This document shows positions 37,402-50,611 of a stretch of 64,000 bases of DNA, piece after piece. The stretch's first letter is position 1. Each line of letters opens with the position of its first letter. The notes beneath the pieces are model-generated. The model ran no database searches. It saw only the letters and a program-made list of their open reading frames with translations, and was not told where the DNA came from. This stretch comes from Pyronema omphalodes (taxonomy: Eukaryota; Ascomycota; Pezizomycetes; Pezizales; Pyronemataceae), in NCBI GenBank assembly GCA_024516155.1, contig JAJJXM010000010.1, positions 992,001-1,056,000 of the forward strand. The letters run 5' to 3'. The translations under genes and the position numbers were made by a program.

Positions 37402-40400
37402 CTAATAAGGAATACCATTAGTCAAATGCTGGAAGCGATCATACTGTCCAGTAGAATAAGACGAGTAAGATTTCTTGACGAGGTATCTCATATAATCCGC
37501 CGCTTCACGGTCTGTTTTATCCAAAACAAATCGATCACGAAAGTTTTGGATAGTTTCCGGTTTAAAGCATGGTAGTCTGTGGATGATATTAGCCAGTAGT
37601 CCAAAAAAAAAAACAGAGGAGAAGGAGAAGGAGAAACATACCCAGAATCCAACATCAAAACAACACAATGAGTAAGTTTATCCACATACTGTCTACAAAC
37701 CAAGAAAGCCTTGACACACAATTCCTCAAACCAAAGGTAAGGTTGAGAGTCCGTAGTTCCACCCATAACGCTGACCATTTCCGCAGTAAGTTTAAAGGGA
37801 GCTCTTTCAAAGGTGATTCCACCCGGCGCGATATCGAAACAGAATCCAAAGTCTATTATTATTATTATATAAGTTAGTTTTTATTCCAATCATAGAACTC
37901 CACCCCATATCTCCATTAGGTTTCCACTTACCAATGTGAATAATATGACCCTGATCATCCAACATAATATTACCATTATGTCTATCCTTAAACTTCAACA
38001 AGTAAGAAATAACCGAGTATGCCGCCATAGATTTAACAAAGCAACTTCTAGCCTCCTGGAACTTAATGGAGTCTTCTCCTCCATACTTATTAATAAAGTA
38101 ATCATAGAGACCCATTTCATAATCTCTTCCCAGCATATCTCTGGAGATACTTTTAGGGAGGACATCGATAACACCACATCCTGGGGCCGTGGCCGTGACT
38201 CTGTACGGGAAGACAAAGACATCCAATCCAACCGAGTTGAAGATATTCCGGAAAGCAGAAATCATTTGCAAAGCCAGCATATCCTGACGACAATCATCTC
38301 CAACCTTAAAGATAGCCGCCTGCATCATTTCCTTAGTAACAGTGCTAGTAGATTCCTTTCTTCTTCCATGTCTATCAAGGGCGACCTCATTCTCTGCCGC
38401 TGCCTCAGGTTGCTTTCTCCTAATCTTGAAAGTAGCCATAAAGGGAGCTTTAGCATGCGATTGTAGAGATTTTCCGGATTGACGATCGATATCAATAACC
38501 ACCGAGTCGGGGTTAGATGGTAAGTATACTCCAGGATCAACAACAATCTTGGCCAATTCCTCGGCAATCTTGACATTCTTCTCCTGTTTAGTCTTCTTGA
38601 TAAAAGGCTTTAGCTTTCCGGAAATCGAGGTAACCTCTCCAAAGAATGCAAATTCTCTTTCATAGAACGATTTATCAGCCCCAGAGAAAGAGGCGATGAG
38701 TCGGTTCATCACATGGTCCAATTTCGGCTTAACAGGATCAGGGATCTGAGATTCCTCGTCCTTGAACATATTCGCCTTCATGTTCCAAATGATCTGATGA
38801 GCGAAGATCTGAGAGAATTTCGCAGTCTCAAGGATAAAGCGCTCCACGTAACCAAGAATATCGTAACGGAGGGTCTGTACAATCTGTGGGACGAAGAAGA
38901 AAGTGATATCAATAGGGTAACTCTCCAAAGAGCGCATGGCATATTGCAAGATGAAGGGGTCACTGTTGTATGCAGGCAAGAAGTAAGTTGCCGCAGTAAC
39001 AGGGTTCGCAGGAGCCCAGTAGAGGAGGTAACGAAGCTGGAAGGAGATATCTCCGGTGAGTCTGTCTCCGAGCAATATACCACTGGCATCAGGGATGTGG
39101 AAACATTTCTCGGGGAAGGTGCAGATCAAACGCTTCACCTCTCCCTTAAGGCGCTCAGACTGGAAACGGTTGAGAAGCTGAATAGCGATAGCCGGGTCTT
39201 CCTGCCAGGCTGCAGGGAGGAGCGCACAGATAGTGTTGTCGGTGCTGGGACGGGCACTGTAGGTAGGTACAATGTGATGCTTGCGAGAGTGGTCCAAGGG
39301 GTATAACCAGGTGGCAAGACGGTTTTGTTCATTCTCCAAGAGGAGGAGAAGGAGATCTTGCTTGATTACCATGCTACGACTTTGAGCACCAATAGGAGCA
39401 ACAGTGTTAAGGAAGGTAGCAATGTCTTGGAGCAAGTGGGCCTCGGCCTTCACTTGGAGACGGTTACCACCAAAAGACCAGCGAGGTGCAAACTTGAACC
39501 AAGAAAGACCAGCAGAGATGATGAGCTCCTTGAGAGAGTACTGCTGGCGCTCAGTAAGGCCAGTGGAGTACTTCAAGATCTGCAATCCGAGAAGAACAAG
39601 CTGGAAACGAGCCTCACGGGCAAGAGGGTGTCCAGTAGCAGTCTTGAGACCATTCAAAGAAATGTGGATCAAGCGCAAGAACATCTTCTGAATATGAGGA
39701 TTTCCATGACGGTTGGCATGGTAATGAGAGGACAACATCTGGATGAGTCTGATATGGGGTGATAGCAAGTCGATAGCAGTCTGCTGCTCAGTGTTGTGCT
39801 GGTCCTTGTCCGAAGGTGCGTATTCCATCTTAACATCGAAAGCGTCGGAGATTGCAAAGTCCTCGGCGAACAATCCCATCTTCTTCTCGACGGTGAGCTC
39901 GAAATTGCGGGCGATCTCGGCCAACATCCGGGTGGCCAACTCTGGCTTCTCTCCAATCACTCCAGTCCATAATAGCATACCAACCTTAATGGCTTCCTTG
40001 GTAAAGACGGCGAAGGGCATGCCGACAAGGTGGCGGATGAGGGTTCCTTGGTCCTTCTCAGATGAACAGACAAGACTGGCCGCTTTGCGGAGCATGTCTC
40101 TGACATCTTCGGTTGAGGTGTGTCCGATAGTAAAGTCCTTTCCTTCCATCAAGGCAACGAGTCTCTGTAGGGAATCCGAGCTTGGTGAAGAGAGTGGTCC
40201 ACTAGCCGCAGCAAAGGTGATAGCCTTGCGAGTATTATCCGCACCAGGTTCTCCCTTTCTGTAAACCTGTCTAACAGAGTATTGCTTAATAAAGTCCGAA
40301 GCCAAGTTTCCTCCGGACTCCTTAAGAAAATCGATGGAAGCTGGACAAGTCAGAACTATAAACATATTCATTTCCATTAAGGAAAGCATACCAAGACGAC

Positions 40401-43400
40401 GATCAGAGTTAGGAACGGTTTGTCCCATTTCCAACGCGAAAGTTCGTCCAAGGGAAACATGACCCAAAGTTCCCTGATCCTCAAATTCCGACAAGTAGGT
40501 CTGTAAGAGACCCTTCAGGTCGAAAGGAGCCTGGTTCAAGACCTTAAGTACCCAGGTCTTGGATTTGGCTTGGAAGTTGCGAAGCGTCTGCTGCCGGAAT
40601 TTGTAACTGTCCGGCATTTCGATAGCGACTCTTCCTCTCTCAGAGGTAAAGATACTCTTAGTAGCGTATTCATCTGTTTCCTCCTTCAAGCAGCTCGTCC
40701 ACATAAGGGTCAGGAGCTCAAGAAGAGCAAAGAGCGAAGATCTTCTGCACAGAGCGGAAGGAGCCGTGTTAATAATACGATCCGCCATGTTTGTAGCCGA
40801 AGCCTGAACTTTCTCAAGTCTATGACAGCAGCCAACGAAAACATCCGCCAGCTGATCAGCAACCCGCGATGCGGTAAAGTTGGGGTAGGAGCCGGTCAAA
40901 ATCAATGCAACATAGATATCGGTAACCTTGACGGAAATCGCAGTCATAAGAGCTGCGGCTTCTCCGGCCTTGAAAGCAGGCTCAACAAAGTAGGCCAACA
41001 CCTTGGAACATCCTCCTCCCTCGGCTCTCATACACTCAAGAGAGAAGACAGCCTCAAGGAAGACAGCACGTTCGTAGGTCAAGGCCCGGACGTTAATCTC
41101 CTCTGCTGGAAGGAAGTTGGTAAGGCGTCTCTTGTGCTCGATAAGGTTTGCTGGCGAGTTGTATCTTCTCAATAAGGATTTCTCATCCAAATTACTATCA
41201 AAAGTCTTATCCTCCGCAGTATTTCCAACCACAAGGGGCGGGGTGTATCTAGCGATAGTTCTAAGATAGTAAGCATTCTTTTTCGCCAACTCGGAACCAA
41301 AGTAAATTCCATGCAGGACACAATTAATCCAGAAGTTCCTAAGATGTTCAGAGTAACCCGATCTAAGGGCAAAGTTGACATCGGTTCCATTTTTGGCCAG
41401 TAAGATTGCAATTGGTGCAATGTATTGTTCGATTTCTCTTGCGGCCAGCTGTTGCGCACCATTCAGCTGATTGTCATCGACATATGTATAATCTTGACTA
41501 ACCACGGCATCAACTTGCTTCTTCTTAGGATCCGATCCAATTTCCGCAAGGGCCGTGAGCATGTCGGTAAGGAATAAGTCGTGGTGTTGCGACTCTTTGC
41601 TGAAAAGCTGAGCCAAGGAGATACGAGCAGCGAGTGCCTATAATGTGTTAATATTAAACCGAGCGTAGCGAGGCAAAGGGTGTAAGATTGAAAAACTTAC
41701 AGCCTCCAATAGAGCATGATCCTCCAACCTGATACCATCGGTGGTAGTCCTATCAAAGACCTCTACAATAGCCTTACAATCGGCAGCGGTCGAAACGGGT
41801 ACCATCAAAGCCAGAGCGCTAAGAATCTTAGCATGAACCTGACTCTTGACCTTTCCGATTCTCTGGATAAGAATAGTGATGCACAAAGAAATTGTCTAGA
41901 GAGACACCAAGCAAAAACACATTAGTTTAACCAACCCTTAAAAAACCCATCTGAAATGCCAATACTGTACCTTCAATTCAGTGCAATTGGTTGCAATACC
42001 AACAATGGTATCAATAACATTGCAGTAAATGTTGTATCGAGACTCTTCGGGGTTTGCACCCAAAGACGGGGATATCGCAGGAGTTTGCTGCTGCTCGAAT
42101 GGCTGCAAAGCGCCGGCTTGTAAAGCAGTCTCAGGCTTCTGGGAAGACAAGATATGTCCCATAGTGTTGAGAGTGGTAATCATGGCATCCTCTGTAGAGT
42201 ACTGTAGAACATAGCTCAAGCACTTAGCCGCAATCTTCACAACCTCCTGGCAGGGAGATCCCTCAATGATGAATCTCTGAAGCATTCCAATGATCAAAGA
42301 ATCAGATCCTGCATCATCCCTAGAAACCCTAGAAAGAATAGCCAAAGTCTTCAAAGTTGCCTTTGCCAAAACAACGTTAGACATCTGGTTAGGATCAGCG
42401 ATAGTTGATTCCAACCACTGCAAAAGCTGACTAGCATCCGCAACATTGCTGAGAATAACGCAGTTACAGTATGCAGTAAGAGCCTCAGATTTAACAGAGT
42501 GAGCCAAGGAATGCTTGACTTCAGCTCCTGAGATGGTAGAGGAGTTGGCCTCATCTGCCATTGCGATGCTGCTGGCGATAAGCTGAACGTAGGATTCGAC
42601 AGTGGCAACGTGTTCCTCCGGTGCGATAGAAGAAACAACACCACGTCCTTTCATCAACAAATCCGAGATTTCTCCATCATAGAGAGCAGTAGAGTTGGTG
42701 ACAATCAAGGAGGTTCCAGTAACAAGAAGCTTCTGAAGGGCATGATGAATCAAAAGAGCACCCAAAGGTCTTCCGATACTCTCATAGTACCCCACATACC
42801 GAATCCACTGTCTGGCCTGTTTCTTCTGTGTGCTCTTCATAGTCTGGAAAGCAGCATCTACCTTGCCCATAAACTGCTCACTAAGAATCTCACAAACCAC
42901 AACCACAAGCTGCTCCCGTTCCTCAGGAGTCCAAAAGTTAGCCACCTTCGCAGCTGACTCAAGAAATCCGACAACCGAAACCGCAATACAGGCAATCTCA
43001 ACCTCATCCTCCGTTTCCTCCGAGACAGTCTGGACCCTTCTCAAGTAGGAATACAAGCTTCCATTAACCTCCTCTCTAAGATCGGGGAAATTAATACCGA
43101 TATGCAACAACGCGGTAGTGATATTAGTCGCCAGAGCCTCCCAAGGAGAAGGTTCAATAACTCTCAAATACGGACTAGCCTGAAACCGCTGGGTCGGGGA
43201 TTCAATCATATAGGGATGAAGCTGTCTAGCCAATTTCTCCGCGCTCTTATGAGTTCTCAACGAAGGAGCAGCTTGACAAAGAGCCAACAAGACCTCGAGC
43301 TCACGGATAGACATAGGGACCAAGGAGGTTCCATCGGGGTTGGCAGGGGGGACGGAATCCTCATCGCTGGTTTCGGGTGAGGCTTCGCGCTGCTGGATAC

Positions 43401-43684
43401 AGCTTGCGGTGAGTTGGTCGAAGGCGCTTTCTGGGGCGGATTCGTCGAGGTCTTCGCGGGAGGAAATGACAGCGAGTCGCTTTAGGGCGTTGCCGCGGAG
43501 GCGGCGGGATAGACTGTGGAGAGAGCGGTGTCAGCTTGCTTTGGTCTCACTTCGTCTGCTTTGGTCGGACTTGGTCGACGTCGTCTATTGTCGTCTGTCC
43601 GAATCCCTCGCTTCATTACGGAGGCGCAAAAGAGAGGGAAACAGGAGGTAAATAGATAGATAGATGGTAGCTATACCGGTCCAT
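37402..43684 (-). CDS. STT4: Phosphatidylinositol 4-kinase, type III alpha
   Basis: There are six exons on the minus strand: 43684-43677 (8 nt), 43513-41971, 41895-41701, 41637-37932, 37852-37642 and 37576-37402, giving 1945 residues (yeast Stt4 is 1900). The kinase makes PI4P at the plasma membrane, feeding PI(4,5)P2 and cell-wall signalling. Most of the protein is helical solenoid. The lipid-kinase unique and PH-like region follows, then the catalytic domain: AAIFKVGDDCRQDMLALQ, DVFVFPYRVTATAPGCGVIDV, the catalytic loop DRHNGNIML (around residue 1800), DFGFCFDIAPGGITFERAPFKL and the C-terminal helix QNFRDRF. The first coding exon is only MD plus two bases; joining it to LSRRLRGNALKRL gives a sensible N-terminus. 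All introns are GT-AG. Confidence 0.95.
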
Positions 43685-45625
43685 GATATGTTACTGTGCA
43701 ACACCTTTCGCGATGTATGTTTCGGATAATGAGTATGTAGGAACAGCTGCAGTTCGGGGGTTTCGAAAGGGGGGTGAGGTGCCGCAAGACCTAACTACTG
43801 GCTGGATCTCAGCGTCGATACCGATGCCACCAGAGTAGTTCTTCTTCGTCGTTGTTATGGGAAAAAAAAAAGAAGTCGATAATTAAAACAAGTTGTTATT
43901 GATGGTTGTATTTGTAGTTGTAGTTATCGTTGACCGATGTTATTGAGAAAAAGAAAAAAAAAAAAAGAGTGTAGTAGCGGAATGGACTGAATTACAAGTG
44001 ATGCCTTGACATCTAAGGATCTTTTTCGGGGATGCGAATCGCTCGCTTCACAGACAGCTGTTCGTTGCGTGGATGTGTATGGGTACAGAGTTATCTGCTG
44101 TAGACAGTCCGCCTGTATCTTGTCTCCGTACTCGTAACCATGCCCTCTCCCTTTCGGCAGGGATGAACCGGGATGACGGGTTACATGTGAGAGCCGGGAT
44201 CAGTTGGCATAGAGAGTGCGTCAAAAGGTCAGGGCGTTGCATTAAGCAGGGTGGGCCCGAGAGACCGAGAGGCCGAGAGGCCAAGAGGCTGAGACAGTGA
44301 GACAGTGATACCAAAACACACTTCCGGAATGATTTCTTCATGATATGCCACCATAAATTCATCCATGCCGACGAAGAGAAAGGTGTCGGTGCATAGATCT
44401 ATAACTGTTCAGTGCACGATAAATATTAATATACGTAAAATTCCGATAAAATAACCACAATAACATCTTCGATTCACAGCCGTAGACATACAAAAGCCTA
44501 CATCATTCTTGGAAAATACTTGTCATAACCCCTCATAAACCTCTACTAATCCTACTAATTCCATCCCCACCTCTAATCGCATCAGTAATCATTAATCATT
44601 AATCAATTAAATGCATCTCTACCATATCCTGCTTTTCTTCCATTCTCCCATTTCCATTCTCCCATTTCCATTCTTCCTGCTTTTCTTCCATCCTTCCCTC
44701 CCTCCACAAATTTCATAAAAACCTGCAATCCTTTTTTTTCCGCCAGTTCAGCTGGTCTGGTTATCATTACAGGTATATAAATCCGTCACCGTGCGCTAGC
44801 AGCTAGAAGATTAGAGTTGTCATTTCTTAGCTTTGCTTTGCTTAGCTTTTTCTTGGGTTTCTTTTTTGGGAGATTACGGCTTTGGGAGATTACGAGATCA
44901 CGAGATTACGACTTTGCGGCGTTGCGAGCGGCGGCTTTGCGAGCGGCGGCAAAAGTAAACGAAACGAATTTCGAATCGAAGTTCGAAGGAAACTCAAATG
45001 TCGAAGGAAGGAAGATATCTTCCATCATGATCAGATCATACCAGATCATACCAGACCAGATCATACCAGACCAGATCATACCAGACCAGATCATACCAGG
45101 CCAGATCATACCAGATCATACCAAACCAGACCAGATCATACCAGGCCAGACTATAGCTAGAGAAAGGACAAGCATAAAAGTTTCCGTAGTCTGTAGATAA
45201 ACATAGCATGTTAACATGTTTAAAAATAAGAAAAGAAAGATATAAGGAAATAAAGAAATAAGTAATCCAAACATATTATTATATCATTCACCGCTAAAAG
45301 ATCAACTGCTACTACCACTACCACTGCCACGGCCACCGCTTCTACCTTACATACTACATACTAGATACTGCGTACTCTTCTACAAAATAAAGAAACAGAA
45401 ACAGAAACAACGTCAACTTTCCACTTGATTTCATTCCTGATTCTTTATTCTTTATTCATCGATTTCGTCCAGTGAGCTTTCAGCTTTCAGCTTGCATTGA
45501 ATTTCCCAATCCAACCCCGGCATGGCATCCCACCTGCGCACCACCACAGCTACAGCTACAGCCTCAGCTACAGCCAATTTATCCACCCCCCACCCCCCCC
45601 ACACCCCCCAGCAACAACCCCCCGC
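43685..45625. other. Intergenic between STT4 and SRV2, with repeats
   Basis: No gene is supported. It includes GAGGCCGAGAGGCC-type repeats (44262-44300), TTCCATTCTCCCAT repeats near 44636-44675, and the CCAGATCATA array listed separately. Frames in 44817-45200 run through that array. Confidence 0.6.
45026..45156. repeat. Repeat of 10/15 bp units CCAGATCATA and CCAGACCAGATCATA
   Basis: Mixed-order tandem units run about 130 bp with a few GGCC variants. The pattern suggests a 10 bp unit and a 5 bp CCAGA insertion repeating together. Confidence 0.9.
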
Positions 45626-47517
45626 TTAACCAGCATGCTCAACAATCTCACTAACCAACTGACCATTCTTGATCGTATGCTTCAACTGTTCCGGCACAGC
45701 TCTCTCAGCCGAATCACCATCCTCACCAGCATTAGGAATATAAATATTAACGGCCGAAGTCTTGCTAGTAAAGACCTCAACATCCAAGCTTTCTTCCGAG
45801 ATATAAACCTGACCGCCATCACACTGATCGATCTGAACATTTGGGACCTTTCCGAGGACCTGAATAGCAAAGCCATAAGATTTAATAAGTTCCATACCAG
45901 AGACGAGTGAATCAGCAACGACGTTTGTCTTAACACACTCATTAATAGTGATCAAATTAACCTTTCCCTTAACCTGGATAGTAGAGTTTTTGCATCTAAA
46001 GATGAAGATACTCTGGTTAAGTTCTGTGTTGTCGATAATGATGTTTTGATCATTCTCAAAGTTTTCAACAACCCATTTGTTTCCTTCTAGTTCAATTTTC
46101 GCAGGTTTACGCTTAGTAAGACTGGCGGGTTTGGACTTCAAAGGAGGGGCGGGAGATTTGCCCCGGAGAGAACCAGAGGATCCAGGTCGGGATTGGACGG
46201 ATACAATGCTGTTGTTACGAAGCTCTGGGTTTTTGTGGGTCATCTGGCTTTTGTCGACTTTCTTAAGGCCGGCGGTGACAGAAGCGCCGCGGTTGAGCTG
46301 TTCGAAAACACTGCCCATGTCGCCACCGGTGGAGACTTGGCTGAGAGGGGAGGAAGGGCCGTCAAAGTTGATAGGTCCAGGGGGAGGAGGAGGGGGAGGT
46401 GGAGGAGGGGCACCACCGGCAACAGTCAAAGAAATCGGGGAGCTGGAGGAAGCTGCGAGTGCCTCAGCTGCGTCGATGCCATGGTAATTCCAGGTTACGC
46501 CCATCAAGTGGTGTTTCTTGACGTAGGATTCTAGGGCTTTCAGGACGTCGTAAAATGATTGGATCCATTTGTTGTGGATATCATCCCTTTGCACTTGTTA
46601 GCACCCAGCACCCATATTCTACCCATCCGACCATCCATCCAGCTGGAATTGCTTTACAGATGACCAAAAGATTGAAGGGAGAAAAAAACTCACTTCTGAT
46701 TATGCTCCTTAAGCACGCGGTTTCCATAAAACTCGGCGGCGCTTCTCATCTCCTTCACAATATCCGCAGGTTTCGTATCAAAAGTAACCCAGGCAAGCGC
46801 AGGCATTCCCTCGCTAACAGCAGAGATCTGGTTAAACAGAGGGGAAGCTCTATTATTCTCCCTGATGTTAGAAACCTTTGTCAACTCTGCTTGCATTCCT
46901 GAAAGGAGCTGCATTAGCAGGTTGGAACCAGCCTCGGAGCCAGCTTCGGGCTTCTTTGCTTTGAGAGTTATGATCAGGAATTTGCGTTGTTCAGCGAAAC
47001 ATGATTCAACAGCTTTGGCCTGGGTATAGTATTAGCATCACCGCGCACAATGTAGAGCTCGATAAAGTCCGGAGAATCCCAAACGCCATGGAAACAGACC
47101 TGCTCAGCAACAAGACCGCCGATCTGCTGCGAGTTCTGAACGTACAACGCAACCTGATTCGCAATCAACTCATCGAACTCCTCGATAGACCGGGGAAGTT
47201 CCTCGACAACGGGCTTAGAAGCGGCGGGAGCGGCGACAACAGGTGCGAAATCCTGATGGTTAGGGATAGTAACGCGAGTTCCCTGAGCGGGAGCAGCAGC
47301 GGAGTTTAATGAAGCGGCATTGGAGCTGGGAGAAGGAATGATAGTTGTTAAGTCCTCTAGACGGGATGTTGCAGCTTCGAGCCTGTTATTGTTGGTCAGG
47401 GGAAATTAGCTGAGCTCTCTCTTTCGCGCCGGGCCGTGACATTATTGCGGGGGAGGGGAGTGAAATATACCGCTTGATCAAAGTCGTGAGGTTGTTCATC
47501 TGATTTGGTTGCGCCAT
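45626..47517 (-). CDS. SRV2: Adenylyl cyclase-associated protein (CAP)
   Basis: The four exons on the minus strand are 47517-47471, 47382-47100, 47019-46694 and 46586-45626, giving 538 residues (yeast Srv2 is 526). CAP binds adenylyl cyclase through its N-terminus and recycles cofilin-bound actin monomers. The N-terminus (MNNLTTLIKRLEAATSRLEDL) is the cyclase-binding coiled coil. A helical-folded domain (QAKAVESCFAEQRKFLII; PLFNQISAVSEGMPALAWV) follows. Then come a proline stretch ([14 protein letters not shown], about residue 283) and the C-terminal beta-helix CARP domain (GNKWVVENFENDQNIII; NLITINECVKTNVVADSLVSG; VEVFTSKTSAVNIYIPN). Intron 3 uses the acceptor CAAAG at 46587; the nearer CAAG upstream leads to a stop. 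Confidence 0.94.
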
Positions 47518-48084
47518 CTGGAATTCGTCGAGTCTCTTTGTTCGGATCAGAAAGGCGTATCACAGGTGTCGCTATTAATCAACAGCGTGGAAGTCGTAGG
47601 GACGGTATAAGGTCTCCAAACAAGCAGCCCGTTATTCCTAGGCTTCCCTTCCGAACTTAGGTGAAGCTACCAGGGCAACCAACCCCTCTGGGCTGCATGG
47701 ATCCGTCGTGTCCATCGTGAAACGAGTCTACTGTATGTACTTGCCTCTCTCTCTGTATATACATATATCGAGAGTCTGTACGCAAAGAAAACCACAAGCC
47801 ACAATAATAATACCTCTAGTAGCATAATTCGCCGTGAAAAATATCAGTCTACGCAATGTTGAATTACCAAGTTACAATAATTCCGTTCCCCGGTGTGCGC
47901 GCAAAAGCCCTTGCCGGCTGAAGACAGCGAGTGACCACAATTCAAGAGGCGCTAGTAACTTACCTCGCTAATCTTATCTAATCAAAAACGGGCTAGCTCT
48001 CCACCACCTACAAAATTTACCTTCTCGTCGAACTTCTCCACGAGCAGGTCCAGCAACTCAACCAAACAACTACAACCACGAACC
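47518..48084. promoter_or_regulatory. Shared upstream region of SRV2 and PNO1
   Basis: These 567 bp lie between divergent starts. A GCAGCCC/GGGCTGC inverted pair (47624-47630 and 47690-47696) encloses a 59 nt loop that could fold further. No known RNA family is recognised. Confidence 0.45.
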
Positions 48085-48910
48085 ATGCCTGCACCTACCG
48101 CATTACAGAACGCACCCGTTGCCATTGAGGCATCTATTGTCCCCGAGCAAAATGGTACTACAGAAAAAAAACAAAAGAATCACCCTTTCTGAAGTGCGCT
48201 AACTCGCCTATTAATCAGTCGACGACGAGATCTTGATCGACGCCTCCATGCCTCTCACCGTCAACGAAGCCCCCGAGCAAAAAGCCGATTCCGATGCCGT
48301 TATGCAAATCGACGAAGAAGGACGTCCCCGTTTCGCCCCTGCCCAAAAATCTGGCGCTGTCGTCAAGCAAGAATCCCGCAAAGTCCCGATTCCTCCCCAC
48401 CGCATGACACCCTTGAAGACCGCCTGGCCCAAGATGTTCCCTCCTCTTGTCGAGCACCTTCTTCTCCAGGTTCGCATGAACTTGAAGGACAAGGCTGTTG
48501 AGCTCCGTACTAGCAAGAAAACTGTGGATACCGGCGCTTTGCAGAAGGGTGCGGATTTCGTTAAGGCTTTCTCTCTCGGTTTCGACGTTGATGATGCTAT
48601 CGCGCTTCTTCGTTTGGATGATCTCTACATCGAGACTTTCGAGATTAAGGATGTCAAGACTTTGCAGGGAGAGCACTTGGCCAGAGCTATTGGTCGTATT
48701 GCTGGAAAGGATGGAAAGACGAAGTTTGCTATCGAGAACACTACCAAGACCCGTGTGGTGCTTGCCGACCAGAAGATTCACATTCTCGGTGGTTTCCAGA
48801 ATATCCGTATGGCCAGGACAGCAGTCGTCAACTTGATCTTGGGATCGCCTCCCGGAAAGGTTTACGGAAACCTCAGAACGGTGGCGGCCAGACAGAAGGA
48901 GAGATTCTAA
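48085..48910 (+). CDS. PNO1: Pre-rRNA processing KH protein Pno1/Dim2
   Basis: Two exons (48085-48154 and 48219-48910) give 253 residues. Pno1 (partner of Nob1) sits on the 3' end of 18S rRNA in pre-40S particles and controls the last Nob1 cut. The N-terminal 90 residues are variable and acidic. The conserved part runs from VPIPPHRMTPLKTAWPKMFPPLVEHL through the first degenerate KH fold (DALALLRLDDLYIETFEIKDV-like segment; here DDAIALLRLDDLYIETFE). It ends in the C-terminal KH domain with LARAIGRIAGKDGKTKFAIE. The final ILGGFQNIRMARTAVVNLILG is diagnostic. The intron is GT-AG and splits a Val codon. The divergent neighbour is SRV2; LCP5, another small-subunit assembly factor, is the convergent neighbour. 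Confidence 0.95.
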
Positions 48911-49498
48911 ATGTTTGGTTGCAGATTGCCTCTCCGAGAGGAGAGAATGTCATGACGAAAAAGGGAAAATGGACAAGGGAAAAGTTATGATTAATCTTTT
49001 TGGGGTGTTTTTTTTTGTTTGATCTTTTGTAAATTTGGGATAATGGCGTCTTTGGGTTTCTAAGTATAATGGGTCTAGCATGTATGCAGATTCAAATAAA
49101 TAAATAAAAATGCCTCAGGGAGGCAGATTTTACGAAAATGATTAGAAGTTGAGCTTTATGGTGAAATTTGCAAAGAAAACACGGTAGAAATTTCGGTTGT
49201 CGGAACTTGATTGTAACCTCGTACCAAGTGATTTCCCACAAACTGCAGAACTCGTTAAGGAAATATCAGCTTTTGTAAATATATTGCTCAATTACATAAC
49301 TGGGCCACAAAGAATTAACTATTGTGTCGAGAGCTCCTAGGGAACAACACACAATATACGCACACCGGTTTTAGCACAAAGCAGCCCGTTTCTATATCCA
49401 AAAGAATCCATTACGAAAGCACTAACTTTTCCAACCCACAAAAAAAAAAACGCCAAAATCAAAGTATCTACATAAATAGAGTCCCATAATTACACCCC
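48911..49498. other. Convergent intergenic region
   Basis: AT-rich 3' flanks of PNO1 and LCP5; nothing else is recognised. Confidence 0.5.
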
Positions 49499-50611
49499 CT
49501 ACATCTTTCTCCTCTTATTATGCATTCCTTTACGTCCGGCATAGTGCTCTCCAATCTGTCGTCCACCCTCTCCATCCTCATCTCCACCTCTCTTCCTACT
49601 TCTCTCCAATACCTTCTCTCCTCTTGACTTGCCAGCGCTCTTAGTAAGCTTCTCCAAATCACCGGCAAAACTCCTCCAGTCTTCTCCACCAAACTGGTTC
49701 TCCCTGGCTCCCCTTGTCTGTTTACGCAAAGCCTGGGCTTCCTTCTTGTTCATCTTTGGCAATCTAACGAAGTTCTCCTCCTCAAACTGTCGTCTCTCCT
49801 CCTCAATCTTCTTCTCCCTGCTAGTCTTATGTCCTCTTCCACCCTGAGTAATAGTAGTACCAATAGAAGGAACCGCCACAGGCGCAGTAGAAATCTCATC
49901 ACCAATGAAATCCTCAATAGCATGAGCTCTGGGGGCAGCTCTCTCCTTTTTCTGTTTAGCACTAGTGATTTCGGGCATAGCAGTAGCCGCAATTCTCGGG
50001 GGTCTATAAATCCCATCCGACGCATCATCTTTACCGCCCTTCTTTTCTCCAGCAGCAGCAGCAGCAGCAAGCAACGCAGCAGGGTTAGGACGGTACGCCA
50101 AATCCTCTGGTGCGGGGGCCATAGCAGCTTTCAAAGCCGCCTTCCTTGCAGCATCTCCTTCCTCGACTTCTGATTCAGATCCAGAAATATCATCATCGTC
50201 ACTATCTGATCCGGATGATGCATCCTCGTCATCTCCTTTGCTGGGACGGTTTGCGGCTTCCTCCGCTTCTTCTTCGGCTTTTTGTTGCGCTACGGCTGCT
50301 TGCACTACTTTGTCGATTTGGTACTTCAGCTTTTGTTCCAGAGGCTTGGTTCCGCGATCTAGTAGGAGGCGGAGCTTGATCAGGTCCTCGATTACTGGGG
50401 AGCCGGAGATACGACCGCTTTTGAGACGGAGTAGGGTGAGGAAGACAAGGTTGTGGAGGTAGGAGAGGAGGACATCGTTTTTTACGTCGAGGAGGGAGAT
50501 TCCATTTTTGGGGGGGAGAATGGCAGAGGAGTCGGATGGGTCCGGGAGGGAGGTTAGAGAGGTGGTGAGGGAGTCGGTTAAGGATGTGAGGTGGGTTAGA
50601 AGGTCGGACAT
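49499..50611 (-). CDS. LCP5: U3 snoRNP / SSU processome protein Lcp5 (neuroguidin, Sas10/C1D family)
   Basis: This is a single exon of 370 residues on the minus strand, the only intronless multi-hundred-residue gene in the window. The N-terminal Sas10/Utp3/C1D domain (about residues 5-115) contains GISLLDVKNDVLLSYLHNLVFL, then PVIEDLIKLRLLLDRGTKPLEQKLKYQIDKV, the family signature. The middle is acidic and Ala-rich (SGSDSDDDDISGSE; AALLAAAAAAGE). The C-terminal part is basic with KMNKKEAQALRK, NQFGGEDWRSFAGDLEKL and a final HNKRRKM, matching Lcp5/neuroguidin. Lcp5 is needed for early cleavages of pre-18S rRNA. It is divergent with the mitochondrial uS12 gene. Confidence 0.92.
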   Translation of the reverse strand: MSDLLTHLTSLTDSLTTSLTSLPDPSDSSAILPPKNGISLLDVKNDVLLSYLHNLVFLTLLRLKSGRISGSPVIEDLIKLRLLLDRGTKPLEQKLKYQIDKVVQAAVAQQKAEEEAEEAANRPSKGDDEDASSGSDSDDDDISGSESEVEEGDAARKAALKAAMAPAPEDLAYRPNPAALLAAAAAAGEKKGGKDDASDGIYRPPRIAATAMPEITSAKQKKERAAPRAHAIEDFIGDEISTAPVAVPSIGTTITQGGRGHKTSREKKIEEERRQFEEENFVRLPKMNKKEAQALRKQTRGARENQFGGEDWRSFAGDLEKLTKSAGKSRGEKVLERSRKRGGDEDGEGGRQIGEHYAGRKGMHNKRRKM

